DNA of 64,000 nucleotides from Rhodopseudomonas palustris (GCF_003226555.1 NZ_QKQS01000010.1:24786-88785), one strand, 5' to 3'. Shown: positions 51,190 through 61,193, counted from the first letter of the stretch. Numbers and translations are program-made. The notes: generated from the letters alone by a model not told the origin.

Positions 51190-53394
51190 TCATTGCCTCA
51201 ACAGCCGCAAGGCGTTGGCGACCACGAGCAGCGACGCGCCGGTGTCGGCGGCGATCGCCCCCCAGAGATTGGCTAGACCGGCGAACGTTAGTACGAAGAA
51301 CAGCGCCTTGACGGCGAGCGAGAACGCGATGTTCTGGCGGATCACCGCGAGCGTGCGCCGGGAGTGCCGGATCAGCCATGGCAGCCTGGAGATGTCGTCG
51401 GACATCAGCGCCACGTCGGCCGTCTCTATCGCAGCGTCGGATCCGATCGCCCCCATCGCGATGCCCAGATTGGCCCGCGCCAGCGCTGGCGCGTCGTTGA
51501 CTCCGTCGCCGACCATCGCGACTTGGCCGAATCGCCGGACGAGATCCTCGATCTTCGTTACCTTGTCTTCCGGCAAGAGTTCGGCGCTCACCTCATCAAT
51601 CCCGGCCTTCGCGGCGATCGCTTCGGCGGTGGCTCGATTGTCGCCGGTCAGCATCACGACGCTGGCGACGCCGGCCTCGTGCAGGAGGCGAATTGCCTCC
51701 CGAGCGTCGGGTCGGATCGCATCGGCCACCGCGATCAGGCCGCAGATGTGCTTCGCATTGCCGATCACAACGACGGTGTTGCCTTCGGCTTCCATCGCCT
51801 CGGCCTTCCACCTGACGGTCTCCTCGGTCGCCTGCCCGCGCTCCGCCACATAGCGGCTCGACCCCAGCCAAAACGACTCGCCGCGATAGACCCCGGTCAG
51901 ACCCTTGCCTTTCAGGGTCTGAACGTCGGAAGCCGGCTCGATTTCGATGTCGTTCTGCCGGGCGAAGCCGAGAATCGCCTGAGCCAGAGGATGCGTCGAC
52001 CGCGACTCCAACGCCGCCGCCCTGGCAATCAGTTCCGCGCCGCTATGACCGTTGAGAGGAACGACCTGCACCACTTCGGGCCGCGCGCGAGTGATGGTGC
52101 CTGTCTTGTCCATCGCGATCGCACGGATGCGGGCCGGCAATTCGATGAACGCCCCGCCCTTGACCAGCACCCCGGCGCGGGCTGCCGCAGCCAGCGCGGC
52201 GACGATCGACACCGGCGTGGATACCACCAAGGCGCAGGGACAGGCGATCACGAGAAGTACGAGGGCGCGGTACAGCCAGGTCGTCCAGTCGCCGTTCAGC
52301 AGCAGCGGCGGTCCGACGAACACGAGCAGCGCCACGATCATCACGATAGGCGTGTAGATGCGGGCGAACCGCTCGACCCACTGCTCGGCGGGCGCGCGAT
52401 TGGCATGCGCGGAATCCACCATCTTAATGATGCGCGACAGGACGGTGTCCTCAAAAACCCGAGTGGTTTCGACCGTGAGGGCCCCGTCGCCGTTTATCGT
52501 ACCTGCGAAGACATCCGCGCCCGGCGCCTTCTCTACCGGAACGCTTTCACCCGTGATTGGCGCCTGGTTCACGGCGCTACTGCCCTCGATCACACGCCCG
52601 TCCAGAGGAATGCGTTCTCCAGACATTACGACCAACCGATCTCCCGGCCTGATCTCGTCGACGGAAACCGTCGCTTCCACTCCGTCCGTTCCCAGACGCC
52701 GCGCGGTTTTCGGCGCGAGGTCGAGCAGAGCGGCGATCGCTTTGCGGGCGCGCCCGATGCTCCAGCCCTCGATCGCGAGAGAGAGCGCAAACAAGAAACT
52801 AACCGTAGCGGCCTCGAACCATTCACCGATCGCCGCCGCTCCAACGACAGCTACCGTCATAAGAAGATTCATGTCGGGGCGAAGATTGCGCAGAGAGTAC
52901 CACGCTTTGACGACTACGTAGCGTCCCCCAAAAAGGATCGCCGCAAGATAAGCCGCGATCTCGGCTCTCGGAGCGGGGGCGTCTCCATGGCCAGCGAATA
53001 GCGCGGCGGCGTCGGCGACACCGCCGCCTGAGAAGGCGTGAATGACGAAGCCGATCGTCACGAATGCGCCGCTCGCAGCGGCAAAATAGGATTGATGCCG
53101 TCTTACCTGGTCGGTGCGATCACCTCCCTGATCAGGCCGCCATGGAATGGCCTGCATACCGGTCGAGGACACGGCCCGGACCACTGCGTCGTCAGCAACC
53201 GAAAGATCGATGCCCACCAGGGTCATACGCCCGTTGAGGACATCGAAGGCCAAATGTTCCTCCCCCCCAACAACCGGTCCCACCGCCTGTTTCAGGATCG
53301 CGACCTCCTCCGCACAGTCCATGCCCGCGATCTTGAAAGCTCGATAGTTGGACGCGCTGCTTTCGCTCAATGCCGCTTCGTTGCCAACCGTCAT
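51190..53394 (-). CDS. P1B-type heavy-metal-translocating ATPase (Zn/Cd/Pb type)
   Basis: 734 aa. An N-terminal HMA-like domain carries IAGMDCAEEVAIL (one Cys plus acidic residues instead of the usual CxxC). The ion channel motif CPCALV lies near residue 389, the phosphorylated Asp in DKTGTIT near 430, HP locus STHPLAQAI near 470, and GDGVNDAPALA near 632. ATP hydrolysis expels soft divalent ions across the inner membrane. Second-last gene of the cluster; 124 bp separate it from the CDF gene. Confidence 0.95.
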   Translation of the reverse strand: MTVGNEAALSESSASNYRAFKIAGMDCAEEVAILKQAVGPVVGGEEHLAFDVLNGRMTLVGIDLSVADDAVVRAVSSTGMQAIPWRPDQGGDRTDQVRRHQSYFAAASGAFVTIGFVIHAFSGGGVADAAALFAGHGDAPAPRAEIAAYLAAILFGGRYVVVKAWYSLRNLRPDMNLLMTVAVVGAAAIGEWFEAATVSFLFALSLAIEGWSIGRARKAIAALLDLAPKTARRLGTDGVEATVSVDEIRPGDRLVVMSGERIPLDGRVIEGSSAVNQAPITGESVPVEKAPGADVFAGTINGDGALTVETTRVFEDTVLSRIIKMVDSAHANRAPAEQWVERFARIYTPIVMIVALLVFVGPPLLLNGDWTTWLYRALVLLVIACPCALVVSTPVSIVAALAAAARAGVLVKGGAFIELPARIRAIAMDKTGTITRARPEVVQVVPLNGHSGAELIARAAALESRSTHPLAQAILGFARQNDIEIEPASDVQTLKGKGLTGVYRGESFWLGSSRYVAERGQATEETVRWKAEAMEAEGNTVVVIGNAKHICGLIAVADAIRPDAREAIRLLHEAGVASVVMLTGDNRATAEAIAAKAGIDEVSAELLPEDKVTKIEDLVRRFGQVAMVGDGVNDAPALARANLGIAMGAIGSDAAIETADVALMSDDISRLPWLIRHSRRTLAVIRQNIAFSLAVKALFFVLTFAGLANLWGAIAADTGASLLVVANALRLLRQ

Positions 53395-53493
53395 CTCACG
53401 CCTCCAGCATCGGCCCTGGGCCGGACCGTCGGAATTGCCCCTTCGGCCGAAAACCGCACTTGCCCCTCACGGCTTGTCGAAATCGACCGCACC

Positions 53494-53525
53494 TCGAGAC
53501 GCTAGACACATCGAGACGCTAGACA
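53494..53525. repeat. 17-bp tandem duplication at the CDF stop codon
   Basis: TCGAGACGCTAGACA occurs at 53494-53508 and 53511-53525. The right copy contains the CDF gene's stop codon. A slippage product downstream of the reading frame. Confidence 0.7.
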
Positions 53526-54418
53526 TGCAGTTCGGACTCCTCTGCTCGAAGTATCTGGTCATCGATCTGGATTGTTGTGTGCTCGATACCGAATTCATCC
53601 TTCGCGATCCGGCGTGCCGCGCGGATCGCGGCCCGCGCCTCAACGAGGTCCGTCACGAGAAGATGGCAGGTCATGACATCGAATCCGGACGTCAGCGTCC
53701 AAACGTGGAGATCGTGGACATCGACGACGCCCGGGACAGTCCTCAAACGGTTCTCGATCGCGGCGACATCCATACCTGCCGGAGCAGCCTGCATTAGGAT
53801 GTGAACGACCTGGCTCAGGAGGACCCATGTGCGAGGTACAATGAAGAGCCCGATGCCGGCCCCGATGAGCGGATCCGCCAACACCCAGCCCTTCCACATC
53901 ATCAATAGCGCGGCCGCAATGACGCCGACAGAACCCAGCATGTCGCTGAGAACCTCGAAATAGGCGCCTTTGACATTCAGACTCTCGTCGGCCCCGCCCG
54001 CGAGCAACGCCATGCTAATCAGGTTGACGGCGAGCCCGACTATAGCGACGAGAAGCATCGGGCCGCTCAAGACTTCGGGCGGTGAGAGAAAGCGTTGGTA
54101 CGCTTCGTACAGGATGTAGACCGTAAGCAACAACAAGACGAGAGCGTTAGCCAGTGCAGCGAGTACCTCCATCCGCATATAGCCAAACGTCCGCTGGGGT
54201 GTTGGCTCACGGGCCGCAAAACGAATGGCGAGCAACGCCAACGCCAAGCCGCCGACGTCGGTAAGCATGTGCGCGGCATCCGCAAGAAGCGCAAGACTTC
54301 CAGTGACAAGACCTCCAACGACTTCGGCGACCATATAAGTCGCGGTTAATGTCAAAGCGGCCGCAAGCCTGCGCTTATACTTTGCGCCTGCAGTTCCGAT
54401 TGAACCTCCTCCGTGCAT
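53519..54418 (-). CDS. CDF-family cation efflux protein (CzcD-like)
   Basis: 299 aa with six helices. The metal site is in LLADAAHMLTDVGGLAL near residue 41 (HxxxD) and in helix V NVKGAYFEVLSDMLGSVG near 148 (D/H-rich positions). The cytoplasmic C-terminal domain has VHDLHVWTLTSG near 233. A proton antiporter for Zn/Cd/Co. It follows the upstream DUF4239-like gene by 2 bp, so they are co-transcribed. Confidence 0.95.
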   Translation of the reverse strand: MHGGGSIGTAGAKYKRRLAAALTLTATYMVAEVVGGLVTGSLALLADAAHMLTDVGGLALALLAIRFAAREPTPQRTFGYMRMEVLAALANALVLLLLTVYILYEAYQRFLSPPEVLSGPMLLVAIVGLAVNLISMALLAGGADESLNVKGAYFEVLSDMLGSVGVIAAALLMMWKGWVLADPLIGAGIGLFIVPRTWVLLSQVVHILMQAAPAGMDVAAIENRLRTVPGVVDVHDLHVWTLTSGFDVMTCHLLVTDLVEARAAIRAARRIAKDEFGIEHTTIQIDDQILRAEESELHV

Positions 54419-54420
54419 GC

Positions 54421-55272
54421 TCAGGCCCCCTTCGACTTGGTCGCATGCGCTGACCGAATCATGGAGTCGCGAAGACGTTCCTCAAGTTCGTCCAGCAGAA
54501 AGAAACTGACGTCATCGAGAGACCCATGGCCCTTCGCAAATGGCTGCTCTAAAAGCCTGACAAGATAAAGAACGTAAACGAACATGTACGTGATAAAGCC
54601 GAAGAGAAGCGCCGATGCGGGGTCTCCCTCGGTTTTTAGGAGAAGCATTAATAAGACGATCGAACCCACCAGCGTTTGCACAAGGACATGCACCGAAGGC
54701 ACGAATTCCACGCGCTGGATAGTGTAGATCCGAAGAAGCGCCCGCCTTATGGCGTCCTGCGCGGATCTCAGCCGCACGACGAAATTCGCAGCCATGCCCA
54801 TCCCCTCCAACCGACCGAGAAGCGGGGTGAGCCTCGCCAGATGGTCGAGCGCCGGCGGGATGTCGTCATGTCCTCGACCATGGTCGAGACCTCGACGGAG
54901 AGCATCTATGACGCTGACGAGGATGTCGCGCACCTCGTTCATCTCGAACTCCTGGTTGTCTTCGGAGAAGCAGACTAGGTCGCCCTCGATCGCCTCCATC
55001 GACATTCGAAGATCTGAAGGAATCTTTTCGGATTCTTTGTAGTCCTGCAGAATGCTCGACAGCAGAAAGCCGATGATGAAAATCGCCCCCCCTATCCCGC
55101 TCGTCAGCAGGCGATTTAAATCCAGGAACTCCAACCCGTAATAGTGAACCGTCGTCTTGATGGCGCCGAGCAAAACGACCACGAATCCGACTAGGAAGAA
55201 CAGTCGAAACTTTTTCCAAAGCGAGAGTTTCGCGCCGCTGAAATGAAGGTGGGAGACGATGGAGCCGGTCAT
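54421..55272 (-). CDS. Membrane protein of bestrophin-like/DUF4239 type
   Basis: 283 aa. Two helices near the N-terminus (about 23-42 and 60-75), a helical cytoplasmic section, and two helices in the C-terminal part (VHVLVQTLVGSIVLLMLLL and ALLFGFITYMFVYVLYLVRLL) give the bestrophin-like layout, as does the FAKGHGSLDDVSFFLLDELEERL tail. Its ATG overlaps the czcA stop (ATGA), so it belongs to the metal operon. Role in metal handling unknown; an ion channel is possible. Confidence 0.7.
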   Translation of the reverse strand: MTGSIVSHLHFSGAKLSLWKKFRLFFLVGFVVVLLGAIKTTVHYYGLEFLDLNRLLTSGIGGAIFIIGFLLSSILQDYKESEKIPSDLRMSMEAIEGDLVCFSEDNQEFEMNEVRDILVSVIDALRRGLDHGRGHDDIPPALDHLARLTPLLGRLEGMGMAANFVVRLRSAQDAIRRALLRIYTIQRVEFVPSVHVLVQTLVGSIVLLMLLLKTEGDPASALLFGFITYMFVYVLYLVRLLEQPFAKGHGSLDDVSFFLLDELEERLRDSMIRSAHATKSKGA

Positions 55273-58200
55273 GACGAGGCACTCCCACCCATCGGGTGGC
55301 TTTGCGCAGACGAGGTCGGCTCCCGACTTTCTGCATCTGCCTCCGCATCTCTTTCGGTCTCTCGTCTAAACAGCACGTAAAGCGCCGGCAGCACCAGCAA
55401 CGTTAAGATAGTCGACGAAACAATGCCTCCGATCACCACGGTGGCGAGGGGACGCTGCACCTCTGCACCCGCTCCCGTCGCAATCGCCATTGGCACGAAG
55501 CCGAGAGATGCGACGAGAGCTGTCATGAGCACCGGTCGCAGACGCGTCGCGGCGCCCTCACGAACAGCCTCTTCGATCACCCGACCTTGATCCCGAAGGC
55601 GCTGGATGAACGCGATGATCACGAGGCCGTTGAGGACCGCGACCCCTGACAACGCAATGAACCCCACGCCTGCACTGATCGACAGCGGAATACCGCGCAA
55701 AAGCAGTGCCAGAATGCCCCCTGTCAGGGCCAGCGGCACGCCGCTGAATACAAGCAAGGCGTCGCCAACCGTTCCCAGACTCATGAACAAGAGCAACAAT
55801 ACCAGCAGTAGAGCGACGGGGACTACAATCATCAGTCGATTTGTCGCTGAAACCAGCTGCTCGAACTGCCCCCCCCAACCGATCCAGTAGCCGGCTGGTA
55901 ACTTCACCTTTTCGGCGACTGCCGTCTGCGCTTCGGCAACAAACGAGCCAAGGTCGCGCTCGCGGACGTTGGCGGTGACGACGATACGTCGCTTCCCGTT
56001 CTCCCGACTGATCTGGTTCGGCCCGGGCGCAGCATCTACTGTAGCAACCGACGACAGCGGGATGAAGCGCATTTGCGTTGACGGCGTTCCGAGAGCAGTC
56101 TTCACGAGGACGCCCGACGTAGCTTCATCGGCCGGCGGCAGTGGAATCGGAATAGCGCGGATCGCATCAAGATTGCCGCGAAGCCGTTCGGGCAGACGGA
56201 CTACGATATCGAATCGTCGGTCCCCTTCAAACAGCTTACCAACGCTCTTGCCACCGACGGCGATCTCCACAATGCCCTGAACGTCTCCGAGGCTGAGCCC
56301 ATAACGAGACAGTGCTTGGCGATCGAGTTTGACCGTGAGGATCGGTAAGCCGGCAACTTGCTCGGTCTTAACATCAGTGGCTCCAGGGATGCTCTGGATC
56401 GCCGCCTGAACTTGATTCGCGGCGCCCAGCAGAATGTCTAAGTCGTCACCGAATATTTTGATGCCGACATCGCTTCGGACACCCGAGATCAGCTCATTGA
56501 ACCGCAACTGAATCGGCTGGGAAATCTCGTAGTTGCTGCCGGCGATGTCGGCGGCCGCCTTTTCGATCTCATCGACAACCTCCGACTTAGCTCGACCAGG
56601 ATCGGGCCAGGATTCGCGTTCTTTCAACATAACGTAGCCGTCGGACATGGAGGGCGCCATCGGGTCGGTGGCGACCTCGGCCGTTCCGGTCCTGGCAAAG
56701 AAGTCCTTGACCTCCGGAATTTGCTTGATCCGGCCCTCTAGCGCCCTTTGAAGATCCAGGGATTGCGTGAGGCTTGTCCCAGGTATTCGTATCGCAGCGA
56801 GCGCGACGTCTCCCTCATCCAAGCTGGGAATGAACTCGCCGCCCATCCGAGTGGCGGCGTAGCCGCTGACCAGTACGATTGCCAGGGCCGCCAGCGCGAT
56901 GGATTTGCGGTACGCGATCGCGACGTTCAACATAGGGAGGTACACGCGCTTGGCGGCGCGCATGAATATATTTTCCTTCTCCGACACCTTGCCGGTGACG
57001 AAAACTGCCACCGCGGCAGGGACGAAGGTCAGTGAGAAAACGGCAGCGGCACCGAGGGCCATCAGCACGGTCAGGGCCATCGGCGTGAACATTTTGCCCT
57101 CGACCCCAGTCAACGTGAGGATGGGGAGGTAGACGACAGCGATGATTAGCGTTCCGAATAGGCTTGGCTTGATGACCTCGCTCGATCCGCTCAGGATCGT
57201 CTGCATCCGCTCCTTAAGATTCAGCAGACGCCCCTTCTCGTGCTGCGCCTCCGCCAGAAGCCTCAGGCAATTCTCAACGATGATCACGGCACCGTCGATG
57301 ATGATACCGAAGTCAATTGCCCCGAGGCTCATCAGATTGGCCGATACCTTGGTTTCGACCATGCCGGTCACGGTCATGGCCATGGACAGCGGGATTACGC
57401 AGGCCGTAATGATAGCGGCGCGTATATTGCCTAGAATGAGAAAGAGCACCGCGATGACGAGGATCGCACCCTCAACAAGGTTTTTCTCGACGGTCTTGAT
57501 CGTGGCTTCGACGAGATGAGTGCGATCGTAGACCGTCCGCGCCACGATGCCTTCTGGGAGGGACTTGCCGATCTCCTTCAGCTTCTCGGCGACGCGCGTT
57601 GCGACCGCGCGGCTGTTTTCCCCGATCAGTAGCATTGCGGTTCCGAGTACAGTCTCCTCGCCGTTGAGCGTCGCGGCACCGGTGCGAAGATCCTTGCCTT
57701 CAATAACTTGGGCCACGTCTTTAATTCGGACTGGAATGCCGCCCCGCGACCCCACCACGATGCCCTCGATATCCGCGATATCGCCGACCTGCCCGGGGGT
57801 GCGGACAAGATATTGTTCGCCGTTCCTTTCGATGTATCCGGCGCCGACATTCGCGTTATTAGCGGCGAGCGCCGTCATCAGATCGCGAAACCCGAGCCGA
57901 TAAGCCATCAGCTTGCCGGGATCCGGTAGAACGTGGAATTGCCGTTCGTAGCCGCCGATGCTGTTGACCTCAACGACGCCCGGAACGTTGCGCAGCTGCG
58001 GCTTGATAATCCAATCTTGCACGGTACGTAGATCGCTCGGCGAATATTCCTTACCGGTCGGCCCCTTCGCGCCCTGCTTAGCCTCAACCGAGTACATATA
58101 GATCTCACCGAGGCCGGTTGAAATTGGGCCCATGGCGACTTCGATTCCGCTCGGGAGCTGATCCTTCACCTGCTGAATGCGTTCGTTGACGAGTTGTCGC

Positions 58201-58517
58201 GCGAAGTAGACGTCAGTCCCCTCCTGAAACACGACGGTAACCTGGCTCAGACCGTATCGCGACAATGATCGCGTGTATTCGAGCTTGGGAAGGCCACCCA
58301 TCGCTGTTTCGATGGGGAAAGTAATTCGTTGTTCAGTCTCGAGTGGCGAATAACCGGGGGCCTGGGTGTTGATCTGAACCTGCACATTGGTGATGTCGGG
58401 CACGGCATCGATCGGAAGGCGCGTGAAATTCCAGCCCCCGAAGGCGACGAGGCCGAGAGCCACCAACAAAACGAGCCAGCGTTGCTTGATTGCGAATGCC
58501 AGGATTCCATCAATCAT
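55269..58517 (-). CDS. czcA: CzcA-type heavy-metal RND efflux pump
   Basis: 1082 aa, full length for HME-RND pumps. MIDGILAFAIKQRWLVLLVA is the first helix. The transmembrane helix IV signature DFGIIIDGAVIIVEN near residue 405 carries the proton-relay Asp and Glu of the HME1 (Zn/Co/Cd) subgroup. Two large periplasmic loops and 12 helices are present. Pumps periplasmic and cytoplasmic metal ions through the CzcCB partners across the outer membrane. Its start overlaps the czcB stop by 8 bp and its stop overlaps the next start (ATGA). Confidence 0.96.
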   Translation of the reverse strand: MIDGILAFAIKQRWLVLLVALGLVAFGGWNFTRLPIDAVPDITNVQVQINTQAPGYSPLETEQRITFPIETAMGGLPKLEYTRSLSRYGLSQVTVVFQEGTDVYFARQLVNERIQQVKDQLPSGIEVAMGPISTGLGEIYMYSVEAKQGAKGPTGKEYSPSDLRTVQDWIIKPQLRNVPGVVEVNSIGGYERQFHVLPDPGKLMAYRLGFRDLMTALAANNANVGAGYIERNGEQYLVRTPGQVGDIADIEGIVVGSRGGIPVRIKDVAQVIEGKDLRTGAATLNGEETVLGTAMLLIGENSRAVATRVAEKLKEIGKSLPEGIVARTVYDRTHLVEATIKTVEKNLVEGAILVIAVLFLILGNIRAAIITACVIPLSMAMTVTGMVETKVSANLMSLGAIDFGIIIDGAVIIVENCLRLLAEAQHEKGRLLNLKERMQTILSGSSEVIKPSLFGTLIIAVVYLPILTLTGVEGKMFTPMALTVLMALGAAAVFSLTFVPAAVAVFVTGKVSEKENIFMRAAKRVYLPMLNVAIAYRKSIALAALAIVLVSGYAATRMGGEFIPSLDEGDVALAAIRIPGTSLTQSLDLQRALEGRIKQIPEVKDFFARTGTAEVATDPMAPSMSDGYVMLKERESWPDPGRAKSEVVDEIEKAAADIAGSNYEISQPIQLRFNELISGVRSDVGIKIFGDDLDILLGAANQVQAAIQSIPGATDVKTEQVAGLPILTVKLDRQALSRYGLSLGDVQGIVEIAVGGKSVGKLFEGDRRFDIVVRLPERLRGNLDAIRAIPIPLPPADEATSGVLVKTALGTPSTQMRFIPLSSVATVDAAPGPNQISRENGKRRIVVTANVRERDLGSFVAEAQTAVAEKVKLPAGYWIGWGGQFEQLVSATNRLMIVVPVALLLVLLLLFMSLGTVGDALLVFSGVPLALTGGILALLLRGIPLSISAGVGFIALSGVAVLNGLVIIAFIQRLRDQGRVIEEAVREGAATRLRPVLMTALVASLGFVPMAIATGAGAEVQRPLATVVIGGIVSSTILTLLVLPALYVLFRRETERDAEADAESREPTSSAQSHPMGGSASS

Positions 58518-59496
58518 GCTCGGCCTCCCCCTTGCCGATCTCCGCCTTCACCACGAAGGAGTTCTCGGCCACGTATCGTTCTCCCGCGGCAAGTCCGGCC
58601 TTGATCTCTACAAATTTGGCATCCGACTCCCCGGTCTGGACTGGGCGGGCTTCGAGCAAGTCCCCCTCCTCGCGGACGAAAACGACGGTTTTGTTCTCGA
58701 GAGTCTGAATCGCGCCGGCTTGAACGGCTACAGCAACCTCCCGCTTGGCGAGAACAAGACGGGCGGTGACGAACAAACCTGGCCGCAATCGGCCGTCGGG
58801 GTTCGAAAGAACGACTCGTGCAAGCGCGGTTTGAGTGTCGGAGGATCCAACGGGAGCCAGATAGGAGATCTTGCCTTTGATCTCGCCGGATCCGTCGTCC
58901 GGATCGATCAGCACCTCGTCGCCGATCCGAACTCGCTTCAGGTCCTGCCTATAGATCGACAGATCGACCCAGATCGTTGACAAGTCCGCTACCACGAAGG
59001 CCGGCTTCTGCTCCGAGGCGTATTCCCCGAGAGATATTTGGCGATCAATGACCGTACCGCCGATCGGCGACTTCAGCTCGTAGGCCGTCAAGCTCTGATT
59101 GCTCTCGATGAAGGCCATCGGCTCGTCCTTGCCGGCGGCGTCGCCGATGCGCTTCTTGATCGAGCGCACGATGCCCGGAAATCGAGGCGTAACCTGAACC
59201 AGCGTCTCTTGGTTGGCGCGGATTACTCCATTCAACGCTAGACTGTCGCTCAAGACCGCGGGAGCAGCTTGGGCAAGAGACGCGCGCACCGCAGCGAGTT
59301 TGACGTCGCTCATCTTGATCCGATCGCCCCCGTGCTCGTCTTGCTCAACGTGATCCTTCGCCTTCGACTCCTCCTTAGCGCTACCTTGTGCCTGCTTGGC
59401 AGGAGCTCCGGATTTGCCGGCGGTTGAAAGATAATAGCTTCCACCTCCGATCGCGGCGGCGCCGACGACCGCGAGAACAATTATTGATTTCTTCAT
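58510..59496 (-). CDS. czcB: CzcB-type periplasmic adaptor (HlyD/MFP family)
   Basis: 328 aa. An N-terminal hydrophobic anchor (MKKSIIVLAVVGAAAIGGGS) is followed by a charged linker DHVEQDEHGGDR, a coiled-coil/lipoyl section with VTPRFPGIVRSIKKRIGDA near 112, ELKSPIGGTVIDRQISLGEY near 146, and the beta-barrel (RVRIGDEVLID near 182). It bridges CzcA and CzcC. Overlaps czcC by 4 bp (ATGA) and czcA by 8 bp. Confidence 0.94.
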   Translation of the reverse strand: MKKSIIVLAVVGAAAIGGGSYYLSTAGKSGAPAKQAQGSAKEESKAKDHVEQDEHGGDRIKMSDVKLAAVRASLAQAAPAVLSDSLALNGVIRANQETLVQVTPRFPGIVRSIKKRIGDAAGKDEPMAFIESNQSLTAYELKSPIGGTVIDRQISLGEYASEQKPAFVVADLSTIWVDLSIYRQDLKRVRIGDEVLIDPDDGSGEIKGKISYLAPVGSSDTQTALARVVLSNPDGRLRPGLFVTARLVLAKREVAVAVQAGAIQTLENKTVVFVREEGDLLEARPVQTGESDAKFVEIKAGLAAGERYVAENSFVVKAEIGKGEAEHD

Positions 59497-60764
59497 CGTG
59501 CGCTCCCTCGCGCCAGTACGAACGGATTACCGACCAAGCCTTCGATGGTGGCGACGGCAACGTGGAAGTTCTGCAAGGCCTCCTGCTCGCGAAGCTGCGC
59601 CTGGGCAAAGCTGGTCTGAACGTCAAGCAGCTCAAGCAGCGTGAAGCGCCCCTGGCCGTAGCCTTCCGAGATGGCTGTGGAAGCCTCCCGTGCCTTCGGG
59701 ATGCCCTTCTCGCGCAGGATCTTCAGTTCGCGCAACGACCCTTGAAGAGTGTCGTAGGCCCGCCCTGCTACGATGAGCAGAGTGTTGCGATTTGCCTCGC
59801 GCTCCGCCCGAGTTTTGGCCAAGCTTTGCTCGGCCGAGAGAATATTGCCTTGATTTTGATCGAAGATCGGAATCGGTACCGAGACCGAGAGTCGCACGGC
59901 GTCATCGCCCGTTGTGTTGTAGTGACGCCAACCAGCGCTCACGCGGACATCCGGATAGGGCTTCAGACGGGCCAGCAACAACTCGGCATTCCGCTGTGCA
60001 TAGACCGCCGTCCACCGCACCAACTGCGGATTGGCATCGATGGCATGTATTACCGCTTGAAACGAGGGGGGGCGCCCGGTTGCATCGAGTTGCCCCGAGA
60101 CCGCCGAAAACCGGGGTGCCGTATCGCCCATAAGCACGGCAAGGTCTCGGCGGGCGCTGGACAGTGAGGCTTTCGTCCGTTCAAGGTCCGCCTTCACCAA
60201 CGCCGAAGCAACTTCAGCTCGACCAATTTCCGCCGGCGAGGATGCCCCGGCATCGACTCGCCGCTGCAGTAGCGGTGTCAGCTTGTCGATGGCGTCTACC
60301 TGCTGATCGAGGATGCGGATACGCTGCTGCAAGCCTAACACGTTCAAGAAGGCAATCGCCGTCTCGGACAAAATTTCCAACCGAACAGCGCGGCGCTGGA
60401 TCGCGGCGACCTCGATGCCGGCCTGGCCTGCCGCTATTCGCGCGTCTCGTTTGCCGAAAAGCTCGAACATCTGGCTGATCTGTAAGGTCGACTCGGCCGA
60501 ACGCGTCGCGCGATAGGGCCCTGTCCCTAGTGAATTGTCCTGCTCGTAGGACAATTCTGGATTGATCAGTGCACCGGCCTGAATCCGCTGACCAGTCGCG
60601 ATGCCGACATCTCGTTCGGCGGCGGTCAAACGGGGACTGGCGGCGAGCGCACGCTGCAGCGCCGACTTCATCGTGAGGGTCTGCGAATACGACACGGTGG
60701 TCAGCGCGGGGCTGAACAACAGCGTCATCACGCACGCGAAACGCGTGGCGCCTTTGACAAGCAT
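59493..60764 (-). CDS. czcC: CzcC-type outer-membrane factor (TolC family)
   Basis: 423 aa from the ATG at 60764 (MLVKGATRFACVMTLLFSPA), which gives a signal peptide ending near SYSQ; the ATG ten codons earlier is also possible. Two tandem OEP repeats follow, with NPELSYEQDNSLG near residue 69 and DVRVSAGWRHYN near 275, the TolC-like helices and SVPIPIFDQNQGN near 300. It is the exit duct of the CzcCBA pump and the second gene of the operon. Confidence 0.93.
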   Translation of the reverse strand: MLVKGATRFACVMTLLFSPALTTVSYSQTLTMKSALQRALAASPRLTAAERDVGIATGQRIQAGALINPELSYEQDNSLGTGPYRATRSAESTLQISQMFELFGKRDARIAAGQAGIEVAAIQRRAVRLEILSETAIAFLNVLGLQQRIRILDQQVDAIDKLTPLLQRRVDAGASSPAEIGRAEVASALVKADLERTKASLSSARRDLAVLMGDTAPRFSAVSGQLDATGRPPSFQAVIHAIDANPQLVRWTAVYAQRNAELLLARLKPYPDVRVSAGWRHYNTTGDDAVRLSVSVPIPIFDQNQGNILSAEQSLAKTRAEREANRNTLLIVAGRAYDTLQGSLRELKILREKGIPKAREASTAISEGYGQGRFTLLELLDVQTSFAQAQLREQEALQNFHVAVATIEGLVGNPFVLARGSAR

Positions 60765-60821
60765 GGAGAAAATACCCGATCGACAACGAGGCAAGGGGCG
60801 CTAAAGCGCCCGGCGAACTGG

Positions 60822-61193
60822 TCAGATCAGGCTTTTGGGGGGTGGCGGATCAAGCCCGCGGGTGCGGCCGATCAACGGGCTGGCGTCCCAGCCAACTACG
60901 ATCTCGTCTAGTTCTACAGCAGTCAATTCTGCCATCGGCTGCGCCGGAATCGAGGCAGAAAAGCAACCGTGGCAATGATGCCCCGCACCTGGGGAGTCCT
61001 TGACGTGCTTGATCGCGTCGGAGAGCGCTGAGAGCATCTCGATCCCGATCCGCGCCTGGGACTCATCGGCATCGAAATCATTGAAGGCGTGTGCAATTCC
61101 GGAAAAGAGATAGGTCGCGGACACGAACAGAACCGCGAGAACGCGGAGCGCCCCCACAAATCCACTGCTCCATGACTTGCGACGTTCAACCAA
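60822..61193 (-). CDS. Small exported His/Cys-motif protein leading the czc operon
   Basis: 123 aa with a TTG start at 61193, chosen because GGGAGG lies 7 nt upstream and the product then begins with a basic n-region and a signal helix (VGALRVLAVLFVSATYLFSG, cleavage near HAF). Mature motif PGAGHHCHGCFSASIP offers a compact metal ligand set. Proteins of this kind (CzcI/DUF2946-like) precede czcCBA in many bacteria and are thought to bind or sense the metal. 57 bp upstream of czcC. Confidence 0.72.
   Translation of the reverse strand: MVERRKSWSSGFVGALRVLAVLFVSATYLFSGIAHAFNDFDADESQARIGIEMLSALSDAIKHVKDSPGAGHHCHGCFSASIPAQPMAELTAVELDEIVVGWDASPLIGRTRGLDPPPPKSLI

Noticed and set aside
51364..53001. 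Long plus-strand frame (545 codons) opposite the P-type ATPase, and another (454 codons) at 50489-51853
   Set aside because: Antisense to well-supported genes; Arg/Pro/Ser-rich products with no family resemblance, typical of high-GC antisense frames.
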